A DNA stretch of 64,000 bases from Algicola sagamiensis DSM 14643. Its GTDB lineage: Bacteria > Pseudomonadota > Gammaproteobacteria > Enterobacterales > Alteromonadaceae. Location: the NCBI RefSeq assembly GCF_000374485.1, contig NZ_KB894491.1, positions 186,546 to 250,545 on the forward strand, read 5' to 3'. The notes under the pieces are model-generated. The model was not told the DNA's origin, did not search any database, and saw only the letters and a program-made list of their open reading frames with translations. A program made the translations under genes and the position numbers. This document shows, in pieces, positions 1 to 6,927 of the stretch (position 1 is the first letter of the stretch; each line of letters opens with the position of its first letter).

Positions 1-49
1 CCATTCAGACCATTCAGACCATTCAGACCATTCAGACCATTCAGACCAT
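1..49 (+). repeat. 9-bp tandem repeat encoding (His-Ser-Asp)n
   Basis: The unit CCATTCAGA is repeated five times exactly, with a partial sixth, and continues to the window edge. It is in frame with the permease and encodes His-Ser-Asp triplets. The identical DNA units make slippage-driven length variation likely. Confidence 0.9.
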
Positions 50-613
50 CATGATACAAAACATCAATTGCCTGATCCAAAGTCAATCACTGCATTGATG
101 CTGGGATTAAAATCAAAAACAGCAACTTTGCATGTTCAAAGAGAAATTAACACATCTTCTGAAGAACCTTTACTCGCAATCATACCCGGTGTTGCTTTAT
201 CAGAATTGTGGCAAATGATGGAGATGATTGAAAAAGCTCTCCTGTATATTTCTGCCTTGGTATTCCTCGCAGCTTGCTTGGGGATAAGTGCTATACAATT
301 GTCATCGATTCGGGAGCGACATCATGAGATACATCTTCTTCGGGTCATGGGGGCTTCCTCATCCTTTTTATTTTTACTCATAGAGTTTGAAGTTCTCATC
401 ATCACACTCATGAGTATAGGTATAGGCATCGCTATCATGATGCTCACCCAAGTTATTTTCCAAGAACAGTTGATCACGACAATAGGCGTCAATATGCAGA
501 CAAGTCAGCTCCATGCACATCATATCAAGCTTATCGGGATTTTAATGATCACGTCTGTGGCGATTGCAGCAATTCCATCCATCAGTGCTTACCGCCAAGC
601 AAATAAAATCTAA
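2..613 (+). CDS. FtsX-like ABC transporter permease, C-terminal part (5' end outside window)
   Basis: The reading frame enters from the left edge, so the TTG at 68 is not its start. The visible part begins with five tandem His-Ser-Asp triplets and a further His/Asp-rich stretch. A soluble segment follows, then three or more hydrophobic helices (around 249-315, 351-450 and 534-585). The arrangement of a periplasmic domain, a helix, a cytoplasmic basic loop with an LLRVMGAS-type motif and two more helices is typical of FtsX/MacB-type permeases. By that topology the His repeat lies in the periplasmic domain. Some FtsX permeases of zinc-responsive operons carry His-rich loops, so metal-linked transport is an inference. 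The partner ATPase would lie to the left. The stop codon overlaps that of the convergent ugd gene by two bases. Confidence 0.75.
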   Translation, partial: HSDHSDHSDHSDHSDHHDTKHQLPDPKSITALMLGLKSKTATLHVQREINTSSEEPLLAIIPGVALSELWQMMEMIEKALLYISALVFLAACLGISAIQLSSIRERHHEIHLLRVMGASSSFLFLLIEFEVLIITLMSIGIGIAIMMLTQVIFQEQLITTIGVNMQTSQLHAHHIKLIGILMITSVAIAAIPSISAYRQANKI

Positions 614-1950
614 GAACGCTCAATGTATGTACCTCTTCCAATGCCAATATAGGTAATCCCAAATGCAGGCAACACTTCCGGGTCGTATAAGTTTCTTCCG
701 TCAAAAATCACGCGATCTTTTAACATTTGACTGATTTTTTGAAAATCTGGTGCCCAAAAATTTTTCCACTCCGTACAGATAACAAGAAAGTCTGCATTAT
801 CAAGCGCGGCTTCCTTGGAATGCACTAACTTGAGCTGTTCACATTCACCATAACATTTTTCTGCTGCTGGCATCGCTTGTGGGTCATAGGCTTGAACAAT
901 CACATCTGATTTCCATAATGCGATCATCAAATCACAGCTTGGTGCATGCCGCATATCATCTGTATTGGGTTTAAATGACAGTCCCCAAAGTGCAGCTGTT
1001 TTTCCTGCTAATTTTCCTTTGTAATAGGATTGGACTTTTCGATACAAAAGCTGCTTTTGCTGTTCATTCACCCTCAATACAGCTTGAAGAATATGAGGTG
1101 TCAGCGGTGTTTGCACTATTGTTTGAATGAGCGCACTCAAATCTTTGGGAAAACATGAACCACCAAACCCACAACCCGCATAAATGTAGTGGTAGCCTAT
1201 TCTTGGATCAGAACCAATCCCACGACGAATATTCTCGATATCTGCGCCAACACATTCAGCAATATTGGCCATTTCATTCATAAAGCTGATCTTGGTTGCC
1301 AGCATACAATTTGCTGCATATTTGGTCAGCTCTGCACTTCGGATATCCATCACGATAATTCGATCATGATTGCGGTTAAAAGCCCGGTAGAGCGCCCGCA
1401 TTTTTGCCTCAGCCCTTGAAGCATTGAGTCCAAGAATAATGCGGTCTGGCTTTTTAGAGTCTTGTACAGCTGCACCTTCTTTTAAAAACTCTGGATTCGA
1501 GACCATATCGAAATGAACAGAGCGTCCTGCACGCTCAAGGGATAACTCAATGAGTGTTCGAACATGATCGGAAGTCCCCACTGGGACCGTCGACTTCATC
1601 ACAACAATTGTGCCAGGTAAAAGCCATTCACTCATGGTTTGAGCAACTGAATTGACTTGCGACAAATCCGCTTTACCATGAACACCTTCTGGCGTACCGA
1701 CCGCAATAAATATAATCTCTGCATGTAAAACAGCCTTCCGGTGGTCTGTCGAAAATAATAAATGACCAGACTGTCTGGTCGCTGAGACAATTCCGCTAAG
1801 GCCAGGTTCATAGATAGGTATTTTCCCATCCATTAACAGCGCAACTTTGTGCGCATCCTCATCCACGCAGATCACATCATGACCAACTTCTGCATGAACG
1901 GCTGAATGCACCAACCCGACATAGCCAGCCCCAAAAACGGCAATCTTCAT
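610..1950 (-). CDS. ugd: UDP-glucose 6-dehydrogenase
   Basis: A 446-residue member of the UDP-glucose/GDP-mannose dehydrogenase family, which oxidises UDP-glucose to UDP-glucuronate with two NAD+ for exopolysaccharide or lipopolysaccharide sugars. The N-terminal Rossmann motif GAGYVG is at residues 8-13. The catalytic Cys266 lies in GFGGSCFPKD, and Lys210/Asn214 lie in the conserved ELTKYAAN segment. Length is normal for the family. It is monocistronic and convergent with the permease. A perfect CRP-type palindrome sits about 90 bp upstream of the start (2041-2056). The reaction is well supported; UDP-glucose rather than another UDP-sugar as substrate is inferred from family resemblance. Confidence 0.93.
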   Translation of the reverse strand: MKIAVFGAGYVGLVHSAVHAEVGHDVICVDEDAHKVALLMDGKIPIYEPGLSGIVSATRQSGHLLFSTDHRKAVLHAEIIFIAVGTPEGVHGKADLSQVNSVAQTMSEWLLPGTIVVMKSTVPVGTSDHVRTLIELSLERAGRSVHFDMVSNPEFLKEGAAVQDSKKPDRIILGLNASRAEAKMRALYRAFNRNHDRIIVMDIRSAELTKYAANCMLATKISFMNEMANIAECVGADIENIRRGIGSDPRIGYHYIYAGCGFGGSCFPKDLSALIQTIVQTPLTPHILQAVLRVNEQQKQLLYRKVQSYYKGKLAGKTAALWGLSFKPNTDDMRHAPSCDLMIALWKSDVIVQAYDPQAMPAAEKCYGECEQLKLVHSKEAALDNADFLVICTEWKNFWAPDFQKISQMLKDRVIFDGRNLYDPEVLPAFGITYIGIGRGTYIERS

Positions 1951-2040
1951 CGCATTTCTCTTTTTTTCGATTTTTTAGAAAAATAGCGCTTGAAGATTGA
2001 AAATACGTGACACCTTTAATGCATTTGTATGACGTTATGC

Positions 2041-2056
2041 TGTGAGTGGGATCACA
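2041..2056. promoter_or_regulatory. CRP/Vfr-type operator upstream of ugd
   Basis: TGTGAGTGGGATCACA has both half-sites TGTGA and TCACA with the canonical 6-bp spacer, and is a perfect match to the CRP consensus core. It lies between ugd (leftward) and the 3' side of the receiver gene (also leftward), so ugd is the only plausible target. Confidence 0.6.
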
Positions 2057-2317
2057 AGGAATGCATGCATTGGCCAGTACCGGAAAAACAACGCTTCACT
2101 TTCTGGTCATTTTGGCTTCGTCAGGTGTGTTTCAACAGGAAATCTGATTAGAAAGAATAAACTGACACGAAGCATGACAGCCTTTTAAATAGGCACTGCG
2201 ATTTGCAGGAACAAGATTGTTGCATACGATATTACTGTTAGAAGCGGTAATAGGGAATATCATCATATATGTTTGCAGGACTTCAAACAATGCCATATGA
2301 ATTGATAAAGCAATCAA

Positions 2318-2348
2318 GAAAGCCACACGCATACTCGGTGTGGCTTTC
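2318..2348 (-). terminator. Rho-independent terminator of the receiver-domain gene
   Basis: A perfect 11-bp stem (GAAAGCCACAC / GTGTGGCTTTC) with a 9-nt loop, about 60 bp downstream of the minus-strand gene ending at 2408. On the minus strand a T-rich tract follows. The rest of 1951-2407 shows only the CRP-type site and no convincing gene. Confidence 0.75.
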
Positions 2349-2407
2349 GGATAATTCAACAACGGCGCATGCACCTGTTACGTCTATTTTCCACCAACTC
2401 ACTGGTG

Positions 2408-3505
2408 TTATTGTGCATCCTTTTCCAATGAAGATAATAACCCTGTGAGTTTTTCTCTTGTCCCATTCATATTTTCTGTTAAAGATTTCAGCTCTTTTTG
2501 ACTATTATCAAGCAGTTTTTGGAAGAATGCTTCCTGATCAGCAGTGAGATCTAAGAAGTCAAAACCACGTTGAATTTCAGCGATAAGTTTTGTAGTTTCT
2601 CCTGCAATTCCATAAGAATCTTCATCAGAGCTTAACAACTGCATGGAAAACTCATTCATACAGGTTCGAAATTCCTGCAAATTTTGTTCAAGCTGCTTAC
2701 TCTTATATATCTCCATAATCTTTGCTTCTGCACCTTCCATCAAAATACACATGAAATCCTTGAGCCTGCCATCTTCATATTCATCACCTGGCATGTTTTT
2801 AACTAAAATGGAAAGGTGAGGGAAATTAAAGAGACAGCGCTGTTTATTGAGTGGATAAATCCGCCCACCACTTCTCAATAATTCAAATAAATTTTTTTCT
2901 ATCGGACTGCAAACTTCAGCTGTGCTGGAATATAAATATTCGTAATCAACACGAGTACTGACACAAAACTTGATATGGAATCCGTCCAAGGTTGGATATA
3001 AGTGAGACAACATATCTTCAATTTCATGACATCGGATACATTCTCGAAAGAAACCCAGAATAGCGCCATAGGTTGATGCTTCCATCAAGGACTGATAAAT
3101 AATATCCTCGACCTGCTCTTTTTCCTGCTTCAGTGTCACTTGGCGCTGATGGTACGACTTAATTTTCTTCACTTTTTCCAGAAGCAAATGATCATTGATG
3201 GGTTTGAACAAGAAGTCATCACCCCCCACCTGATAAGCCTTTACCATATCCTCTACATTTTCACTATTGGCGATAAATACGATGGCGCAGGTTTCAGGCA
3301 AGCTATGTTTGATCTGATCACAGACTTCAAATCCTGATGTCTCAGGCAGGTCAATACTCAAAAATACAATATCAGGTTTCGCTGTTTGAATCGTTGCCAA
3401 AGCTGACTCACTGTCAGTGGCGCTCATGAATTGATACTCATCATGAAAATGGCCCTGATACAATTTGAGCATTTCAGGATCATGGTCAATGGCAAGAATA
3501 TTCAA
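2408..3505 (-). CDS. Receiver-domain protein with degenerate phosphorylation site
   Basis: 365 residues. An N-terminal CheY-like receiver (about 1-115) is followed by a predicted helical linker (about 115-145), a globular region with several Cys, and a coiled-coil-like tail (about 265-365). There is no recognisable output domain. Aligned by eye to CheY, the phospho-acceptor Asp is Ser50 (in IVFLSIDLP), the switch Ser/Thr is Ala79, and one residue of the acidic pair is His8 (DHD). The conserved Lys101 (FKP) is kept. It is therefore likely a pseudo-receiver that signals without phosphorylation or by protein contact. The gene stands alone with its own terminator and no histidine kinase nearby. 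Role unknown. Confidence 0.8.
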   Translation of the reverse strand: MNILAIDHDPEMLKLYQGHFHDEYQFMSATDSESALATIQTAKPDIVFLSIDLPETSGFEVCDQIKHSLPETCAIVFIANSENVEDMVKAYQVGGDDFLFKPINDHLLLEKVKKIKSYHQRQVTLKQEKEQVEDIIYQSLMEASTYGAILGFFRECIRCHEIEDMLSHLYPTLDGFHIKFCVSTRVDYEYLYSSTAEVCSPIEKNLFELLRSGGRIYPLNKQRCLFNFPHLSILVKNMPGDEYEDGRLKDFMCILMEGAEAKIMEIYKSKQLEQNLQEFRTCMNEFSMQLLSSDEDSYGIAGETTKLIAEIQRGFDFLDLTADQEAFFQKLLDNSQKELKSLTENMNGTREKLTGLLSSLEKDAQ

Positions 3506-3710
3506 AATGCTCTCCTTGATTCACGAGTTTTTTCTTTGCATACATTAATTAACTACCAAACAGGAAAAAAAGCGAGGGAGCCAAGTAAATTTTCTTTCTT
3601 CATGCATGAAAAGCAAACAGTTCCTAATTTCCGATTCTCGTACACATGGTTTAATTTACTGTTTTTTCAAACATCATTTAAGACAATGATACCGTCTAAG
3701 GAGAGAATAC

Positions 3711-3794
3711 ATGTTTGAAGTCCTAGCATCCGTCGTGGATGTCGATCACTTTCATCGGTTAAGAATAGTTTCCGGACTCACACCAAGAAATTAA
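3711..3794 (+). CDS. Possible 27-aa small ORF upstream of rtcB
   Basis: ATG at 3711 follows a strong Shine-Dalgarno (AAGGAGAG, spacing about 6) and runs 27 codons to TAA at 3792. The peptide starts MFEVLASVVDVDHF and resembles nothing I know. It lies between the divergent receiver gene and the promoter proposed for rtcB-prfH. It could be a short leader or a chance ORF; the ribosome-binding site is the only real evidence. Confidence 0.35.
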   Translation: MFEVLASVVDVDHFHRLRIVSGLTPRN

Positions 3795-3838
3795 GAAGCA
3801 GCAAAGCTTGCCTTACCAACCAGCCAAAGTAGTTTTTA

Positions 3839-3866
3839 TTGTTACTGGTTGCGCTTTAGGGATAAT
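3839..3866 (+). promoter_or_regulatory. Candidate sigma-70 promoter of the rtcB-prfH operon
   Basis: TTGTTA (3839-3844) and GATAAT (3861-3866) are separated by 16 bp. Transcription would start near 3873 and give a leader of about 160 nt before rtcB. No convincing sigma-54 element of the kind that drives E. coli rtcBA was found here. Confidence 0.45.
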
Positions 3867-3916
3867 CTCGGTAGAATCCGCAACCAATTTTCAATCAACC
3901 GCAGAGGAGAATCAAC

Positions 3917-3958
3917 ATGCAAACAATGATAATCACCCCTGCAGGTCAGACCGCTTAA
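3917..3958 (+). CDS. Candidate 13-aa leader peptide of the rtcB-prfH operon
   Basis: ATG at 3917 is preceded by GAGGAG with 6-nt spacing and encodes MQTMIITPAGQTA followed by TAA. It is out of frame with rtcB. Its 3' codons form the left arm of a long hairpin (3941-3992) that ends 40 nt before the rtcB start. This is the layout of a translated attenuator leader: ribosome position on the short ORF would decide whether the hairpin forms. The function is inferred; only the ORF, its ribosome-binding site and the hairpin are seen. Confidence 0.4.
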   Translation: MQTMIITPAGQTA

Positions 3959-3992
3959 GGCTCCATTCATTCGCCCCGGTCTTACGACCTGC
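3941..3992 (+). promoter_or_regulatory. Leader hairpin between the short ORF and rtcB
   Basis: GCAGGTCAGACC (3941-3952) pairs with GGTCTTACGACCTGC (3978-3992), giving 12 base pairs interrupted by a 3-nt bulge. There is no T-run after it, so it is not an obvious terminator. It overlaps the last codons of the 13-aa ORF. Confidence 0.5.
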
Positions 3993-4032
3993 CAATACAT
4001 CCTTATTATTATGTAGAAATAGGAATTGGTTT

Positions 4033-5184
4033 ATGGGCAATCCCATCCAAATTATAAATGCGAAAACATGTTTTATCGCCTCTGATTCCACTTGGATCGA
4101 GGGCAAAGCAATTGAACAGCTGAAAAAAACAGCAACATTGACCGGGATGCATCGCGTCGTCGGAATGCCTGACTTACACCCTGGCCGAGGGTACCCGATT
4201 GGGGCCGCTTTCCTGACAAAAGGAAAAGTCTATCCTGCATTGGTTGGAAACGATATCGGTTGTGGGATGAGTCTGTATCAAACAGATATTCAACTAGCAA
4301 AACTGAATCTGGATAAACTGGAAAAGCGCCTCAATGGGCTTGATGCACCATTGGACGAAGGTTGGCACACTGACATTCAGCAAGGAAAGCAAGACAAAGA
4401 TATTCACACCAGTACCTATGATCAGTCGCTTGGAACGATTGGCGGTGGAAATCACTTTGCTGAATTTCAAAAAGTAGAAGCAATCGTGGATGAGGCAGCT
4501 TGTGCTTCTCTTGGGATCCAGAAAAAGCAACTGCTCTTTTTAGCTCACTCTGGCAGTCGTGGTCTTGGTCAACAAATCCTGGCGCGCCATATCCGTGCTC
4601 ACAATCACGATGGGTTGGATATTGATAGTGAGGATTTTCAGGATTACATCGCAGAGCACGATGAAGCTGTTCGTTGGGCAGAACTCAATCGAGCTTTGAT
4701 TGCTGCTCGCTTCCTAAAAGCGGTGAAGGCAAAAGCAACTTGTGTGTTGGATGTCAATCACAATCTGGTCTCACCCATTCAGCTGGATGGAGAGTCTTGC
4801 TGGCTTCATCGAAAAGGCGCAACACCTGCGGATGAAGGATATGTCGTCATCCCTGGATCCCGTGGTGACTTTACTTACCTTGTTCAGCCAATACCAGATG
4901 AAGAAACATTATTTTCTCTTGCGCATGGTGCAGGTAGAAAATGGATCCGAAGCGATTGCATGGACAAACTGAAAGGAAAATATCAACAGAACGATCTTTA
5001 TCGAACCAAACTGGGTAGCCGCGTTATTTGCAAAAATAAAGCGCTTCTTTACGAGGAAGCACCTGAAGCATACAAGTCATGTGATAGCGTCATCGATGAT
5101 TTATGTCAGGCTGGTTTGATTCGTATCGTTGCTAAGTTACGCCCTGTGCTGACTTACAAAACACAAGGAGGCTGTCACGAATGA
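4033..5184 (+). CDS. rtcB: RtcB-family RNA ligase (RtcB2 type, release-factor-H coupled)
   Basis: 383 residues from ATG 4033, chosen because AGGAA stands 8 nt before it and similarity begins there; the frame is open further upstream without family similarity. RtcB joins RNA 2',3'-cyclic-phosphate or 3'-phosphate ends to 5'-OH ends using GTP and Mn2+. Metal ligands are visible: Asp74/Cys77 (VGNDIGCGM), His141 (GGGNHF) and His172 (AHSGSRG). The guanylylated His298 is in LAHGAGRKW. The start of prfH overlaps its stop by 4 bp (ATGA), the hallmark of the RtcB2-PrfH module, reported to re-ligate and rescue ribosomes cut in the 16S decoding centre. The short length fits RtcB2 better than E. coli RtcB (about 408 aa). 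Confidence 0.9.
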   Translation: MGNPIQIINAKTCFIASDSTWIEGKAIEQLKKTATLTGMHRVVGMPDLHPGRGYPIGAAFLTKGKVYPALVGNDIGCGMSLYQTDIQLAKLNLDKLEKRLNGLDAPLDEGWHTDIQQGKQDKDIHTSTYDQSLGTIGGGNHFAEFQKVEAIVDEAACASLGIQKKQLLFLAHSGSRGLGQQILARHIRAHNHDGLDIDSEDFQDYIAEHDEAVRWAELNRALIAARFLKAVKAKATCVLDVNHNLVSPIQLDGESCWLHRKGATPADEGYVVIPGSRGDFTYLVQPIPDEETLFSLAHGAGRKWIRSDCMDKLKGKYQQNDLYRTKLGSRVICKNKALLYEEAPEAYKSCDSVIDDLCQAGLIRIVAKLRPVLTYKTQGGCHE

Positions 5185-5801
5185 TTTTGTTTCAGTTATC
5201 TGCGGGTCAAGGACCGGAAGAATGTTGTCATGCAGTTAAGTTGGCTTCGCAATCCTTTATTCAAGAATGTACTCAATATGGGGTGACGGCTGAGATTGTT
5301 TCAGTCGTCACAACCCCCAAATTTAAGAACTTTAAATCCGTACTGATTCAGGTTGATGCAAAGAAAAATCACCCTTTGTGTTCTCAATGGTCAGGGAGTC
5401 ATCTTTGGGTTTCCCAAAGTCCTTACAGGCCAAAACACAAAAGAAAGAACTGGTTTTTTAGCGGTGAAATCTTTGCATACGTGGATAGTCCGACATGTGA
5501 TGAAACGATTAAATTCCAAGCTTGCCGCGCTTCCGGTGCAGGTGGGCAACATGTGAATACAACCAGCTCAGCAGTTCGCGCAACACATATTGCATCAGGG
5601 ATAAGCGTTCGCGTCGAGTCTGAGCGAAGTCAACATGCAAATAAGCGACTTGCAAAAATACTTATCCAGCAAAAGCTAGGGCAACAAGCGCAACTTTCTG
5701 CACAATCTCAGAACACGCAACGATGGTCGCAGCACTACACCGTAACTCGAGGGAAAGCGAATAAAGTCTTTGATGGGCCTCATTTCAGAGAAAAGCGCTA
5801 A
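5181..5801 (+). CDS. prfH: Peptide chain release factor H
   Basis: 206 residues. The central class-I release-factor catalytic motif GGQ is at 121-123 within ACRASGAGGQHVNTT, followed by a basic C-terminal helix. It lacks the large codon-recognition domain of RF1/RF2. PrfH is thought to release peptides from ribosomes damaged in the decoding centre so that RtcB2 can seal the 16S rRNA. It is translationally coupled to rtcB by a 4-bp overlap and is followed by a strong terminator at 5874. The assignment rests on the motif, size and neighbour, which agree. Confidence 0.92.
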   Translation: MILFQLSAGQGPEECCHAVKLASQSFIQECTQYGVTAEIVSVVTTPKFKNFKSVLIQVDAKKNHPLCSQWSGSHLWVSQSPYRPKHKRKNWFFSGEIFAYVDSPTCDETIKFQACRASGAGGQHVNTTSSAVRATHIASGISVRVESERSQHANKRLAKILIQQKLGQQAQLSAQSQNTQRWSQHYTVTRGKANKVFDGPHFREKR

Positions 5802-5873
5802 GACTCATTACACAAAATATACTCAGATTGATACTAACGAACAGCATTTTCTTCTGCTCTTTGAATATTTCTT

Positions 5874-5911
5874 GCTCGGTCATTGAAGTGAGTGACCGAG
5901 CTGATTTTTTT
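5874..5911 (+). terminator. Terminator of the rtcB-prfH operon
   Basis: A perfect 9-bp stem GCTCGGTCA/TGACCGAGC with a 10-nt loop, followed by TGATTTTTTTG. It lies about 70 bp after the prfH stop and also separates it from the convergent binding-protein gene. Confidence 0.85.
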
Positions 5912-5930
5912 GTACCTTTATCTATGATTT

Positions 5931-6734
5931 TTATTTCGCACTATATTCACCTGCAATTGTTGCCTGCATGATTTTATCCACGATTCCCGCATCTTTGAGT
6001 TGTTTCAATCCTTGGTTAAACTTCTCGATTCTTTCTTTATTAGCCGGAATTTTCTTCGATAAAATCAGGCTATAACTGGAGACATTTACGGGTACATCTT
6101 TGTAATGAGTGACTTTCTCGATTTCTTCCGGTTTAAAGTTTTTGCGAAGAATTTCATAACCAACAAATTCATTAATGACGGCCACATCAATTCTTCCACC
6201 GAGTAAGAGTTGAAGGTTTTGCAAATCCTTCGTGACACGTTTTACATTAATTTTCTTGGATTTTTCCGCATTTGCGAATTCTTCGCTATAGGAATAGCCA
6301 ATGGCAGCACCCACTTTCAACTTTTTGGCAGCAATATCATCGTAAGTTTTCCAAGAGAACCCAATGCCTTTGAGATGGAAAAATACCTCTTTGGAAACTA
6401 ATACTGGATCACTGAAGTACAGAAGTTTCTCTCGCTCAGGGTTTTTCTGCCAAACCAGTGAGCCATCTTTTTCACCATTTTCCACATAAACAATGGCCCT
6501 TTTCCACGGATAGAATTCAAACTTGACCTTAATCCCGACTTTATCAAAGGCCTGAACAACAATATCCGAGGATGAACCATGTTTCGGAATTGTTTTACCC
6601 AGAAAAGGCGGCCACTCACCATTGGTTAGAACAACTGTATCCGCTGCATGCACTGCCCAAGAAAAAGACATCATAAAAGCGACGATGATATTCAATTGAA
6701 ATAACCGATTATATAAAACTCGCATCGTATTCAT
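5931..6734 (-). CDS. Periplasmic solute-binding protein, family 3-like
   Basis: 267 residues from ATG 6734, preferred over an upstream TTG (6767) because AGG lies 7 nt before it. An N-terminal signal peptide ends near AVHA. The mature part resembles SBP_bac_3 (amino-acid ABC-type) proteins: an N-terminal NGEWPPF motif, an ENGEKDGSLVWQKNPER-like segment and a LLGGRIDVAVINE motif. No permease or ATPase is next to it, as is common for orphan family members in this group, which may bind amino acids or serve as sensors. The ligand cannot be told from sequence. Confidence 0.8.
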   Translation of the reverse strand: MNTMRVLYNRLFQLNIIVAFMMSFSWAVHAADTVVLTNGEWPPFLGKTIPKHGSSSDIVVQAFDKVGIKVKFEFYPWKRAIVYVENGEKDGSLVWQKNPEREKLLYFSDPVLVSKEVFFHLKGIGFSWKTYDDIAAKKLKVGAAIGYSYSEEFANAEKSKKINVKRVTKDLQNLQLLLGGRIDVAVINEFVGYEILRKNFKPEEIEKVTHYKDVPVNVSSYSLILSKKIPANKERIEKFNQGLKQLKDAGIVDKIMQATIAGEYSAK

Positions 6735-6927
6735 AACCAACCTACTGTATCTATGCTGGACACTCAATGAGTATAGTTTGCGTATCTCAACTCAGACTTT
6801 CATTTGCTAGAATTAAGGAACACGTCCCTAATTTGGTTTCTTTTTCTAAGAAAATTGTATTCTTTATAGGGAATGAAAGCCGCCTGAACTCTTATCAGAC
6901 GGTCAAACAAGGGGAGTGAGCGTTTCA

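Noticed and set aside
2132-2374. 80-codon ORF on the minus strand
   Set aside because: It contains the terminator of the receiver gene, has no good ribosome-binding site and a composition unlike protein.
3808-4032. In-frame N-terminal extension of RtcB (75 codons)
   Set aside because: No family similarity, weak start context, and it would span the predicted leader ORF and hairpin; ATG 4033 has a good ribosome-binding site.
3800-4032. Sigma-54 promoter for rtcB as in E. coli rtcBA
   Set aside because: No GG-N10-GC element with acceptable flanks and no RtcR gene nearby; a sigma-70-type pair fits better.
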